From an uncultured Bacteroidota bacterium (lineage in GTDB: Bacteria; Bacteroidota; Bacteroidia; Flavobacteriales; Flavobacteriaceae): 64,000 bases of DNA. The stretch's first letter is position 1; each line of letters begins with the position of its first letter. Under the pieces are notes generated by a model. That model searched no databases and had not been told where the DNA came from. It saw nothing but the letters and a program-made list of their open reading frames with translations. Where the stretch lies: positions 1-64,000 of the forward strand of contig CACLGW010000004.1 of the NCBI GenBank assembly GCA_902606525.1, given 5' to 3'. A program made the position numbers and the translations under genes. Positions 31,429-41,389 of this stretch are shown here, one piece after another.

Positions 31429-32133
31429 TTAATTATTTTTTAGTTTTTGCATTTTTTTAATCTTTTTTATTTGGTCTGCAAAGAAACTATTTTTTTCTGG
31501 ATATTTCAAGCCTAATATTTGAAAGGCTTCAAGTGCTTTGCCGTATTTTTTTTGCTTGACGAAAACTTTCGCTAAAGTTTCTGTCATTAATTCATCAGTT
31601 GCTGTCCAGCTTTTTTCACTTAGGTCTTCATTTATATTATAATCTTTATCTGGCATAATTTTCTTTTGATTAGCTAAGAAGGAATCAATCAACTTGAATT
31701 TGTCAGTAATTTTATATTCCTTTTTTGGACTTTTATTTACTCTAAGATAGCTTACCCATTCTGAAAAACTTAACGAATTAGGCAATTCATATTTCTTTTT
31801 TCCAGAATAAGATTTTTCCTGATTTCCATTAGTTTTTGTATGACCCTGCACTACTTTAATATCATTTTTTTCACCTTCTTTTATACTAGTAAAAGGTGTT
31901 TCAATAAATTCATATAAAAGTTTTCTATTATGTGTAGCAATTGCAGTGTGAGAAAGGGTTTTATCAAAATTTTCAGGATCTAATTGTTGGATAGCTTTAA
32001 GATAGTAAGCTTGAATTATGTGGAAATTAGGGTAATGTTCTTTAAGTTCCTTTAAAATATAAAATTGCTCCTCATTTTTAGGATCAAACTGATCTAATAA
32101 GTTTATTAATGAATGGGGGTCATTTATTACCAT
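31429..32133 (-). CDS. Hypothetical protein with TPR-like C-terminus
   Basis: 'MTETLAKVFVKQKKYGKALEAFQILGLKYPEKNSFFADQIKKI'. Confidence 0.7.
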   Translation of the reverse strand: MVINDPHSLINLLDQFDPKNEEQFYILKELKEHYPNFHIIQAYYLKAIQQLDPENFDKTLSHTAIATHNRKLLYEFIETPFTSIKEGEKNDIKVVQGHTKTNGNQEKSYSGKKKYELPNSLSFSEWVSYLRVNKSPKKEYKITDKFKLIDSFLANQKKIMPDKDYNINEDLSEKSWTATDELMTETLAKVFVKQKKYGKALEAFQILGLKYPEKNSFFADQIKKIKKMQKLKNN

Positions 32134-32660
32134 TTTGCTAATGTATCATTAAAAATATCCTGTGTAATTCGATCAAAAATTTCTTTATGCGCAGAATCAA
32201 TGACGTCATAGACCTGTAATTCAGCAGGGAAATCATAAAAGAATGAATACACCTTTTTGAAGTTTTCTTCTTCATTTTTTGTATTAAAGAATCTAAAATC
32301 AACCGACATCTGCAATCGGTTTTGCGCTGCAGTTATTTCTGCAGTGGCTGACATTGGAGTAACACTATATTTGGTTATCTCTCCTTCGTAAATTAATTCA
32401 CCGTTTTCGCTAACTAGGTTTAAAGGAGATTGATTAATGATAATATCTTGAAGAGCATTTGTAAAGTCATTATCTAAACCGGGTTCAACAATAGATCCTG
32501 GACGGTTCCCTGCTAGATTTTCAAAAAAATTTACTTGAAAAGAAGTCACCCCAGCAGGTATGGAGGCACCTGTAAAGGAATAAATACCACAACTATTAAG
32601 TGTAATTACAAAGAAAAAAAACCAAAGTATTTTATTTAGAGTCAATATCATTGAGATCAA
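32127..32660 (-). CDS. lptE: LptE-like LPS assembly lipoprotein
   Basis: Lipobox region 'ITLNSCGIYSFTGASIPAGVTSFQVNFFENLA', conserved position after the sigma-54 activator gene. Confidence 0.82.
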   Translation of the reverse strand: MISMILTLNKILWFFFFVITLNSCGIYSFTGASIPAGVTSFQVNFFENLAGNRPGSIVEPGLDNDFTNALQDIIINQSPLNLVSENGELIYEGEITKYSVTPMSATAEITAAQNRLQMSVDFRFFNTKNEEENFKKVYSFFYDFPAELQVYDVIDSAHKEIFDRITQDIFNDTLAKW

Positions 32661-33900
32661 ATTGTTTGATTTTTCGGTAAAGAGTTCGTTCTGAAATTCC
32701 CAATTCCTTTGCAGCGAATTTACGTTTTCCTTTACTTCTAATTAAGGCCTGTGTAATCATTTCTAGTTCTTTTTCGTGTAATGATAGGGGTTCTTCTTCT
32801 TCAATAGTCTCAGCATAAGTATATTTATCGTCAGTATTAGTCGATGGAACTTTAGGTGCATCAGAATCAAGAGAGACTTGATCAATGCTTGAGTTTTCAT
32901 CAGAGAGTGATTCTTTACCATATATTTTTTCAATCAAACTCTGATTTTTTTCATTTACTTGACTTTCAGAATCGTTTTTTATTAAATCCAAGGTTAGCTT
33001 TTTCAAATCATTTAAGTCTCCCTTCATATCAAAAAGTACCTTATAGAGTATTTCTCTTTCAGAAGAAAAATCACTTTTCCCTTCCTTTCTATTTATTAAA
33101 GCTGGGAGCTGTGACTTACGGTCTGGAAGATATGGTCGGATTCTAGCAGCATTAATTTGACGTTCTTTCTCTAATACTGAAATTTGCTCTGCAACGTTGC
33201 GTAATTGCCTAATATTTCCACCCCAAAGATAATCAGTCATTAGCGCTTTGGCATGTTCATCTAGCTGAATAGGAGGCATATGGTACTTTTGAGCAAAGTC
33301 AGAAGCAAATTTTCTGAAAAGTAAAACAATATCTTCTTTTCTTTCTCTGAGAGGGGGAAGAGCTATCTCAACTGTACTTAAGCGATAATATAAATCCTCT
33401 CTAAACTTTCCTTTTTCAATAGCATCTGTAATATTAACATTTGTGGCAGCTACAATACGAACATTTGTTTTTTGAACTTTTGAAGATCCTACTTTGATAA
33501 AATCTCCACTTTCCAGTACTCTTAATAAGCGTACTTGGGTTTGTAACGGTAATTCCCCAACTTCATCTAAAAAAATAGTTCCTCCATCCGCAACTTCAAA
33601 ATAACCTGCACGTGTCTGAGAGGCACCAGTAAAAGCCCCTTTTTCATGTCCAAAGAGCTCACTATCAATGGTTCCCTCGGGGATAGCACCACAATTGACA
33701 GCAATATATTTATTATGCTTTCTATGAGAATATTGATGAATAATTTTAGGAATGCTTTCTTTTCCTACTCCACTTTCTCCAATAACTAAGACGGAAATAT
33801 CAGTATTCGAAACCCGAAGACTTTTTTCTAACGATCGGTTAAGGCCTAAATTATTCCCTATAATTCCAAAACGCTGTTTTACACTCTGTAATGAATCCAT
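32632..33900 (-). CDS. Sigma-54-dependent AAA+ transcriptional activator without an obvious sensor/receiver domain
   Basis: 'GESGVGKESI', 'ELFGHEKGAFTGASQTRAGYFEVADGGTIFLDEVGELPL', C-terminal Fis-type HTH 'AAKELGISERTLYRKIKQF'. Confidence 0.93.
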   Translation of the reverse strand: MDSLQSVKQRFGIIGNNLGLNRSLEKSLRVSNTDISVLVIGESGVGKESIPKIIHQYSHRKHNKYIAVNCGAIPEGTIDSELFGHEKGAFTGASQTRAGYFEVADGGTIFLDEVGELPLQTQVRLLRVLESGDFIKVGSSKVQKTNVRIVAATNVNITDAIEKGKFREDLYYRLSTVEIALPPLRERKEDIVLLFRKFASDFAQKYHMPPIQLDEHAKALMTDYLWGGNIRQLRNVAEQISVLEKERQINAARIRPYLPDRKSQLPALINRKEGKSDFSSEREILYKVLFDMKGDLNDLKKLTLDLIKNDSESQVNEKNQSLIEKIYGKESLSDENSSIDQVSLDSDAPKVPSTNTDDKYTYAETIEEEEPLSLHEKELEMITQALIRSKGKRKFAAKELGISERTLYRKIKQFDLNDIDSK

Positions 33901-33903
33901 TAT

Positions 33904-35373
33904 TTATATACTATTTGAAAGTTGAATTGCATTTCCAATAAGAGTTGCTGAGGTACAACTTGTTATTTTAACATCTACAAAATCTCCAACTTGGTAGTTT
34001 TTTTTAGGAAAAACGGCTACAGTATTTTGAGTAGTCCTCCCACTCCAATGATTTTCCGAGCGCTTTGAGGATTTTTCAATTAAAACACAAACTGTTTTTC
34101 CAATAAATTTTTTAGTTCTATAACCACTATGAACTTTTTGTTTTTCAATGATTTCTATTAAACGCCTCTTTTTTAGACTTTCAGGGACATCGTCTTCAAT
34201 TTTCCTTGCAGCAAGTGTTCCAGGGCGTTCAGAGTAGGCAAACATAAAACCAAAGTCATATTTTACAAAATCCATTAACTCTAAAGTATCTTGATGATCT
34301 TGATCAGTCTCACTTGGGAAACCTACAATCATATCGTGAGATATTCCACAGTCAGGAATTATCGTCCTAATATTATTAATAAGTTGAAAATATTCTTCTC
34401 TAGAGTGCTGACGATTCATTTTCTTAAGAATCGCATTGCTTCCTGATTGAACAGGTAAGTGAATATATTTACAAATATTATTGTATTTGGCCATAACTCT
34501 TAAAACATTCACAGACATATCCTGAGGGTTTGAGGTTGAAAAACGAATTCTTACTTTTGGATGAGATTTAGCAACTAAATCTAGAAGGTTTTCAAAACGT
34601 AAAGCTGTTCTTTTTTGTAACTCTGAGGCTTTATCAAAGTCTTTTTTTAAACCACCACCATACCAAAGGTAGCTATCTACATTTTGCCCAAGAAGGGTGA
34701 TTTCTTTATAACCTTTTGATACTAAGTCTACGATTTCATTTAAAATACTTTTAGGGTCTCGACTTCGCTCTCTACCACGAGTAAAAGGTACTACACAAAA
34801 TGTGCACATGTTATCACACCCCCTTGTGATTGAAACAAAAGCAGAGACCCCATTTGAATTTAATCTAACAGGAGAAATATCTCCATAGGTTTCATGTTTT
34901 GATAAAAGAACATTTACTGCTTCGTTTGCATTTGCAACCTCTTTTAGTAGGTTTGGGATATCTTTGTATGCATCTGGCCCTACTACTAGGTCAACAATTT
35001 TTTCTTCCTCTAGAAACTTATGCTTTAATCGTTCTGCCATGCATCCAAGAACTCCAACGGTCATATTAGATTTTTGATTTTTTTTGGAGTTAAAGTATTC
35101 AAGTCTTTTACGAACAGTTTGTTCTGCTTTTTCTCTTATAGAACATGTGTTAAGAAGTATTAATGAGGCTTTATCAAAATCTTCGGTTATTGTATAACCT
35201 TCCTTTAAAAGTATTGAAGCAACTATCTCACTGTCGGCAAAATTCATCTGACAGCCATAACTTTCTATGTAGGCTTTTTTGGAAACTCTACTAAAGTTTG
35301 GTGAACATTGACTTAATTTAACGATCTGCGTTAAAGGGTCTTTTTCTAAAGACTGTAATTCCTTTACTGGCAT
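33904..35373 (-). CDS. miaB: tRNA-2-methylthio-N6-dimethylallyladenosine synthase
   Basis: 'ESYGCQMNFADSEIVASIL', radical SAM 'TRGCDNMCTFCVVPFTRGRERSR', TRAM domain. Confidence 0.96.
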   Translation of the reverse strand: MPVKELQSLEKDPLTQIVKLSQCSPNFSRVSKKAYIESYGCQMNFADSEIVASILLKEGYTITEDFDKASLILLNTCSIREKAEQTVRKRLEYFNSKKNQKSNMTVGVLGCMAERLKHKFLEEEKIVDLVVGPDAYKDIPNLLKEVANANEAVNVLLSKHETYGDISPVRLNSNGVSAFVSITRGCDNMCTFCVVPFTRGRERSRDPKSILNEIVDLVSKGYKEITLLGQNVDSYLWYGGGLKKDFDKASELQKRTALRFENLLDLVAKSHPKVRIRFSTSNPQDMSVNVLRVMAKYNNICKYIHLPVQSGSNAILKKMNRQHSREEYFQLINNIRTIIPDCGISHDMIVGFPSETDQDHQDTLELMDFVKYDFGFMFAYSERPGTLAARKIEDDVPESLKKRRLIEIIEKQKVHSGYRTKKFIGKTVCVLIEKSSKRSENHWSGRTTQNTVAVFPKKNYQVGDFVDVKITSCTSATLIGNAIQLSNSI

Positions 35374-35430
35374 AAAATTTTAAACGTCTTAGCTTTTATA
35401 ATACAAAATTAAAAAAAAACAGAAAAATAT

Positions 35431-35443
35431 TGACATTTTGTCA
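35431..35443. promoter_or_regulatory. TGACA-TTT-TGTCA palindrome upstream of miaB
   Basis: Perfect 5+5 bp inverted repeat about 60 nt upstream of the miaB start; on the minus strand it precedes TAATTTTG (TAnnTTTG) by 19 nt. Confidence 0.5.
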
Positions 35444-35511
35444 GGCATAAATTAAAATCAATTTTTTTAATAAACTACTTTTAAAATCCTTATTTAATTT
35501 AAATTATTGAT

Positions 35512-36918
35512 TTAAGATGATTCTAGAATAAGGTTAGTAAGCCTCATCCCAGTTTTTTTTATTGAACCGAACCCCCCTTTTATATCAATTAAATTATGAA
35601 TCCCCTTTCTCTTAATTATTGAAGCCGCGATCATACTTCGATACCCTCCTGCACAATGAATATAAAAATCAGCTTTTTTTGGGAAGGTTTCTATCTTTTC
35701 ATTTATAAAATCAAGAGGTGTATTTTGAGAATTAGGAATGTGTTCAGAAATAAATTCTTCAGGTTTTCTAACATCATAAATGTTTAGATCTTTTTTTTCG
35801 CTTATTTTTTTTAATTCTGTAGCATCTATAGCTTTTACCGAATCCGTAGACCGTCCGATTTTCTTCCAGGCCTCTATTCCTCCTTTTAAGTATCCAAGGC
35901 TATTATCAAAACCTACACGAGCGAGTCGCATTACTGTTTCTTCTTCTCTTCCATGCGGAGTAACTAATAGAATAGGTTGATTTACATCACCAATGATAGC
36001 GCCTACCCAAGGAGCAAAACTACCATCTATTCCTATAAAAATAGAATTAGGGATATGTTCCTTTGAAAAATCTTCTTGATGTCGAACGTCTATGATTATC
36101 GCATTTTTTTTATTTAAAAGCTTTTCAAATAAATTTGGGTCTAGAGCTTTGCTGCCTGATTTAACTACTTTATTAATATCTTCATAGCCGTTTTTATTCA
36201 TTTTGACGTTTAATGGAAAATATTGTGGTGGAGGGAGAAGGTTATCAGTTACCTCTTTAATAAAATCCTTTTTAGTCATATCATTACGCAGGGCATAATT
36301 AGTTTTTTTTTGTTCTCCTATAGTACCAACTGTTTCTTTACTGAGATTTTTACCGCAAGCAGAACCTGCTCCATGAGCTGGATAAATAATTACGTCGTCT
36401 GCAAGAGGCATAATTTTTTTTCTTAAACTTTCAAAGAGAATACCCGCTAGATCTTCTTGAGTAATATCTGCAGCTTTTTGAGCTAAATCAGGACGCCCCA
36501 CATCACCTAAGAATAAGGTATCACCACTAAAAATTGCAACATCTTTCTCTGAAGCATCGCGAAGCAAGTATGTTGTACTTTCCATAGTATGTCCAGGTGT
36601 GTGAAGTGCCGTAATAGTAATATCTCCAATTTTAAAAGTTTGATAATCTTTTGCAATTATAGCTTGAAAACCTGGATTTGCTTTAGGACCATAAACTATA
36701 GATGCGCCAGTTTCTTTTGCTAATGAAACATGACCACTTACAAAATCAGCATGAAAATGTGTCTCAAAGACATATTTGATTTTGGAATTATGAATTTTTG
36801 CTTTTTGAATGTATTTATTAATCTCACGTAAAGGATCAATAATAGCGGCTTCACCTTTACTAGAAATGTAATAAGAGCCTTGTGAAAGGCATTCAGTGTA
36901 GATTTGTTCGATTATCAT
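35512..36918 (-). CDS. MBL-fold hydrolase with two rhodanese domains (CstB/ETHE1-like)
   Basis: MBL motif 'THFHADFVSGH', 'FSGDTLFLGDVGRPDL', 'YPAHGAGS'; degenerate rhodanese then C-terminal rhodanese 'IHCAGGYRSMIAA'. Confidence 0.9.
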   Translation of the reverse strand: MIIEQIYTECLSQGSYYISSKGEAAIIDPLREINKYIQKAKIHNSKIKYVFETHFHADFVSGHVSLAKETGASIVYGPKANPGFQAIIAKDYQTFKIGDITITALHTPGHTMESTTYLLRDASEKDVAIFSGDTLFLGDVGRPDLAQKAADITQEDLAGILFESLRKKIMPLADDVIIYPAHGAGSACGKNLSKETVGTIGEQKKTNYALRNDMTKKDFIKEVTDNLLPPPQYFPLNVKMNKNGYEDINKVVKSGSKALDPNLFEKLLNKKNAIIIDVRHQEDFSKEHIPNSIFIGIDGSFAPWVGAIIGDVNQPILLVTPHGREEETVMRLARVGFDNSLGYLKGGIEAWKKIGRSTDSVKAIDATELKKISEKKDLNIYDVRKPEEFISEHIPNSQNTPLDFINEKIETFPKKADFYIHCAGGYRSMIAASIIKRKGIHNLIDIKGGFGSIKKTGMRLTNLILESS

Positions 36919-36934
36919 ATTTCAAATTTAATTT

Positions 36935-38713
36935 TTATTTTCTATCTAATGGATTAGATTGCCTGCTGAGTTTTTTTTGCAATGCTGTTTTTTTAGAAAT
37001 TCCATCAAAACTATCTGTTGCATCTCCGGAGGTTACAAATAAATTTTGTTTTTTAATGACTTTTATTAGTTTACTATTTATTATAATATCTCTTGATGGA
37101 TCAATAGCACCCACTATCATTACTCTAATACCTTTTTTTTGAAGTTGTTCAATAATTAATACTAATTCTTCTGTTGCAGTACTATCTACATAATTTATTG
37201 ACCTAGCATTAATAATAAAACCTTTAACTTTTTCAGGATTATTGTTTATAGATTTAAAGACAAGTTTTTTAAAAAATTGAATATTTCCAAAGAAAAGTTG
37301 AGCATCAAACTTCAAAATAATTAGATCTTCTCTTAATACTACTTCATCTGGGAAGCGTTCAATATTTTGAAAATAATTTGTCTTTCCTATTCGTCCAAGG
37401 AATGCATAATGTGGCTTTGAAGCTCTGTATACAAGAAGAAGTAGAGATAAGATAATTCCAAAAAGGATACCTTGGGTGATACCAGCAAATAAAGTTAACA
37501 CAAAAGTTAACAGTAAAACCGCGAACTCATCTTTTCTGATATTATATAATCTTACAGCATATTTAAAATCAATCAACTTAATTACTGCAGCAATAATTAT
37601 AGCTCCCAGAACTGCCTTTGGAAGATAAAAAAACCAATGAGTGAAAAAATTAAGTATTATTGCTACGATTAAAGCGCATACAAATGATGCAACTCCAGTT
37701 TTTGCTCCTGCTTGATCGTTTACAGCTGTTCTAGAAAATCCACCTGTGGTTGGATATGATTGAAAAAATGAACCGACTATATTTGAAGTTCCTAAAGCAA
37801 TAAGTTCTTGATTAGGGTCAAGCTCGTAATATTTATGTTTATCCGCGATTGTTTTTGATATAGAAATAGCTTCCGTGTAAGCTACTATTGCTATTGTTAG
37901 AGCAATTGGAAATAAATTCTTTAAAGTACTCCATTTAAGATCAGGAAAGTTAATTGACGGCAGCCCACTTGGAACGATCCCAACTACAGCTACTCCTTCT
38001 TGATTCTGTTTTCCGTAATAAACCCATAATGTACTCAAGATAACTGCGATTAATGCAGATGGAATTTTGGCATTCCATTTTTTTAAAATTAACAGCAAAA
38101 TTATACTTAATAAACCTATGGATAGTGTAGGTATGTGGACAGGTGTGTCAGACTGAAAAATGGAGATTGCAAAAAATTGAATTTTATTGCTTTGGGAAAT
38201 TGGGATCCCAAGAAGATGTTTAATTTGACTAAGCCCAATAATTATTGCAGCACCTGAAGTAAATCCACTAATAACCGGCTTTGATAAGAAAGAAGCTAAA
38301 AACCCCATTTTTAGAATACCAAATAATAACTGAATTATTCCCATCAAAAGAGCTAATAGAATTGCCATTTGTATGTATTGTGCGGGTTCAATATTACCTA
38401 TAGCTCCTAATCCAGCAGCCACTAAAAGAGAATCCATTGCAACTGGGCCTACTGCCAATTGACGTGAAGTTCCTAGAAGGGTATAAATTATCTGAGGTGT
38501 TAGTGCAGCATAAAGTCCATATATAGGAGGTAAACCTGCTATTAGAGCATAAGCCATTCCCTGTGGTATCAACAAAACTGAAACAGTAATTCCAGCAATA
38601 AAGTCATTTTTAAAATAAGAAACTTTATAATCAGACAACCAGGTAAATATTGGGAAATAATTTTTCAATTTAAATATGATTAACACAAAAATAGTGTAGT
38701 TATTATTAATCAA
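36935..38713 (-). CDS. SulP-family anion transporter with STAS domain
   Basis: 'VSVLLIPQGMAYALIAGLPPIYGLYAALTPQIIYTLLGTSRQLAVGPVAM', C-terminal STAS 'NARSINYVDSTATEELVLII'. Confidence 0.94.
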   Translation of the reverse strand: MINNNYTIFVLIIFKLKNYFPIFTWLSDYKVSYFKNDFIAGITVSVLLIPQGMAYALIAGLPPIYGLYAALTPQIIYTLLGTSRQLAVGPVAMDSLLVAAGLGAIGNIEPAQYIQMAILLALLMGIIQLLFGILKMGFLASFLSKPVISGFTSGAAIIIGLSQIKHLLGIPISQSNKIQFFAISIFQSDTPVHIPTLSIGLLSIILLLILKKWNAKIPSALIAVILSTLWVYYGKQNQEGVAVVGIVPSGLPSINFPDLKWSTLKNLFPIALTIAIVAYTEAISISKTIADKHKYYELDPNQELIALGTSNIVGSFFQSYPTTGGFSRTAVNDQAGAKTGVASFVCALIVAIILNFFTHWFFYLPKAVLGAIIIAAVIKLIDFKYAVRLYNIRKDEFAVLLLTFVLTLFAGITQGILFGIILSLLLLVYRASKPHYAFLGRIGKTNYFQNIERFPDEVVLREDLIILKFDAQLFFGNIQFFKKLVFKSINNNPEKVKGFIINARSINYVDSTATEELVLIIEQLQKKGIRVMIVGAIDPSRDIIINSKLIKVIKKQNLFVTSGDATDSFDGISKKTALQKKLSRQSNPLDRK

Positions 38714-38858
38714 AGTTAATTTGATTAGTACTTATCTAAATATAAATTAAAAAAAAACTGTTATAAATTTTACTTAATTATATTCATTTTTAAATATTAA
38801 AAATTGGTTTAATTGATATTACGGAAAAGATAAATTTTATGCTTGAGGGCATTAAAAT

Positions 38859-38890
38859 TTGAAAGTTCCAAAAAAACTTAACTACTTTTG
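38859..38890 (+). promoter_or_regulatory. Candidate Bacteroidetes promoter upstream of topA
   Basis: TTG (38859-38861), 21-nt spacer, TACTTTTG (38883-38890) matching TAnnTTTG; about 18 nt before the ATG. Confidence 0.55.
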
Positions 38891-38908
38891 TGACCAAAAT
38901 TTTATTAT

Positions 38909-41389
38909 ATGGCTAAGAATTTAGTAATAGTTGAGTCTCCGGCAAAAGCAAAAACTATTGAAAATTTTTTGGGTAAGGAATTTAAAGTTACTTCAAGTTT
39001 TGGGCACATCGCTGACCTTCCTTCAAAGGAGTTGGGGGTTAATGTTGAGGGAGATTTTTCTGCTAAATATATAGTGAGTGGTGATAAGAAAAAATTAGTA
39101 GGTGAACTCAAAAACCTCGCAAAAAAAGCTGATATAGTTTGGTTGGCTAGTGATGAGGATAGAGAGGGTGAAGCGATAGCTTGGCATTTAACAAATACTT
39201 TAAGTCTTTCAGAGATAAATTCTAAACGTATAGTTTTCTCTGAAATCACCAAAAATGCAATTTTAAAAGCGATTGAAGAACCAAGAGAAATCAATTACAA
39301 TCTAGTCAACGCCCAGCAAGCTAGAAGAATTTTAGATCGACTAGTTGGATATGAGCTTTCCCCTGTACTTTGGAGAAAAGTCAAAGGCGGTTTGTCTGCT
39401 GGCCGAGTCCAATCAGTTGCAGTTCGAATTATAGTAGAACGGGAACGTGAGATTAGAAATTTTTTAACCGAACGTAATTTTAAAACTCAATCAGTATTTA
39501 AAACTCAAAATAATAAACTTATTCCCTCTTATTTACAAAAATTATTTTCTACAAAATTGGAAGCATCTGAGTTTTTAGAAATAAATAAAATTGCACAATT
39601 TAAAGTAACTGATGTTAAAAAGAAACCTGCTAAAAAAAGTCCAGCACCCCCCTTTACCACTTCTACTCTTCAGCAAGAAGCATCAAGAAAACTTTACTTT
39701 ACGGTTTCCAAGACAATGACAATTGCTCAGAGGCTTTATGAGGCAGGTTATATCACATACATGAGAACAGATAGTGTAAATTTATCTGATGAAGCACGGA
39801 AAAACATCGGTACTGAAATAGAATCAGTATACGGTAAAAAATATCTCCAGTCTAGACAATTTAAAACAAAAAATAAATCTGCTCAAGAAGCACATGAGGC
39901 CATCCGTCCTACTGATTTTTCTAAAAAAAATCTCAATATTGATTTTGACCAGTCAAGACTCTATGAACTAATTTGGCGAAGAACAGTTGCCTCACAGATG
40001 AGCGATTCTGAATTAGAAAGAACACAGATTACCATTAAAGCAGATACTCATTCAGATACCTTTACAGCAAAAGGAGAAGTTATAACTTTTGACGGCTTTT
40101 TGAAATTATATACTGAAGGAGTAGACGATGAAGTGGTTGAGGGCAATACGATGCTACCAAGGGTCAAAATTGGAGAAATACTTCATTTAGATAAAATGTT
40201 ATCTATTGAGCGTTTTTCTAGACCTCCTTATCGTTTTTCTGAAGCTTCTTTAGTTAAAAAAATGGAAGAGCTTGGAATTGGAAGGCCCTCAACTTACGCC
40301 CCGACAATTTCTACAATTCAAAACCGAAATTATATTGAAAAAGGTTCTTCCGAAGGAATAAGTCGAGCTTATGTTCAACTCATTTTAGAGGGCGAACTAA
40401 TAAAAACTGAAAACCTAGAAGAAATGGTTGGCGCAGATAAAGGGAAGTTAATTCCAACTGATATAGGAATGATTGTAAACGACTTTTTAGTCGAAAATTT
40501 TAAAAATATTTTAGATTTTAATTTTACAGCCCAGGTAGAACAAAACTTTGACGATATTGCTAATGGTACAAAAGACTGGACAGAAATGCTCAAAAGTTTC
40601 TACAGTAAATTTCATGAAACCGTTGAACATGTTAAAGAAAATGCCCAACGAGAATCTGGAGAAAGAATTTTGGGCTTGGATCCAAGCTCAGGTAGACAAG
40701 TAAAGGTTAGATTAGGTAAATTTGGCCCAATGGCTCAAATTGGTAATCCTGACGAAGAGGATAAACCGATATATGCAAGTTTAAGTCCTAATCAACAACT
40801 TGAGAACATAACTTTTGATGAAGTGATGCAACTATTTCAAATGCCAAAAAGCATTGGATCTTATCAAGAATATGAGGTTACAGTAAATAATGGCCGCTTT
40901 GGCCCTTATATTAAACACAACGATGTTTTTATTTCTTTACCCAAAGGGATTTTGCCTTTGGAGGTTGATATGGATACAGCTATTAATTTGATAAAGGAAA
41001 AGCAAAAAGCAAATGCTCCCATTTACAATTTTAATGAACATCCAGTTACTAAAGGTGTAGGTCGTTTTGGACCATTTTTGAAATGGAATGGTTTATTTAT
41101 TAATGTCAATAAGAAATATGATTTTGAAAACCTAAATGAAACAGACATAATTACTCTAATTGAAGAAAAGATCCAGAAAGAAAAAGACAAAATTGTCCAA
41201 GATTGGACTGAAGCTGGAATTCGTATTGAGAAAGCTCGCTGGGGACGTCATCATATTATTAGAGGAAAACAAAAAGTAGAGATTGGAAAAGAAGTAGATG
41301 CAACTAAAATAACTTTAGAAGTAGCTGAAAAATATCTAGGAGTATTAAAAAAAGGGAAATCAAAAAATAAATTAGCTAAGAAAAAATGA
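38909..41389 (+). CDS. topA: DNA topoisomerase I
   Basis: 'LVIVESPAKAKTIENFLG', 'SSFGHIADLPSKELGV', 'DEDREGEAIAWHL', 'YITYMRTDSVNLS'. Confidence 0.97.
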   Translation: MAKNLVIVESPAKAKTIENFLGKEFKVTSSFGHIADLPSKELGVNVEGDFSAKYIVSGDKKKLVGELKNLAKKADIVWLASDEDREGEAIAWHLTNTLSLSEINSKRIVFSEITKNAILKAIEEPREINYNLVNAQQARRILDRLVGYELSPVLWRKVKGGLSAGRVQSVAVRIIVEREREIRNFLTERNFKTQSVFKTQNNKLIPSYLQKLFSTKLEASEFLEINKIAQFKVTDVKKKPAKKSPAPPFTTSTLQQEASRKLYFTVSKTMTIAQRLYEAGYITYMRTDSVNLSDEARKNIGTEIESVYGKKYLQSRQFKTKNKSAQEAHEAIRPTDFSKKNLNIDFDQSRLYELIWRRTVASQMSDSELERTQITIKADTHSDTFTAKGEVITFDGFLKLYTEGVDDEVVEGNTMLPRVKIGEILHLDKMLSIERFSRPPYRFSEASLVKKMEELGIGRPSTYAPTISTIQNRNYIEKGSSEGISRAYVQLILEGELIKTENLEEMVGADKGKLIPTDIGMIVNDFLVENFKNILDFNFTAQVEQNFDDIANGTKDWTEMLKSFYSKFHETVEHVKENAQRESGERILGLDPSSGRQVKVRLGKFGPMAQIGNPDEEDKPIYASLSPNQQLENITFDEVMQLFQMPKSIGSYQEYEVTVNNGRFGPYIKHNDVFISLPKGILPLEVDMDTAINLIKEKQKANAPIYNFNEHPVTKGVGRFGPFLKWNGLFINVNKKYDFENLNETDIITLIEEKIQKEKDKIVQDWTEAGIRIEKARWGRHHIIRGKQKVEIGKEVDATKITLEVAEKYLGVLKKGKSKNKLAKKK

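Noticed and set aside
38905-39294. 129-aa minus-strand ORF over the topA start
   Set aside because: Fully antisense to the strongly supported topA; no recognisable motif.
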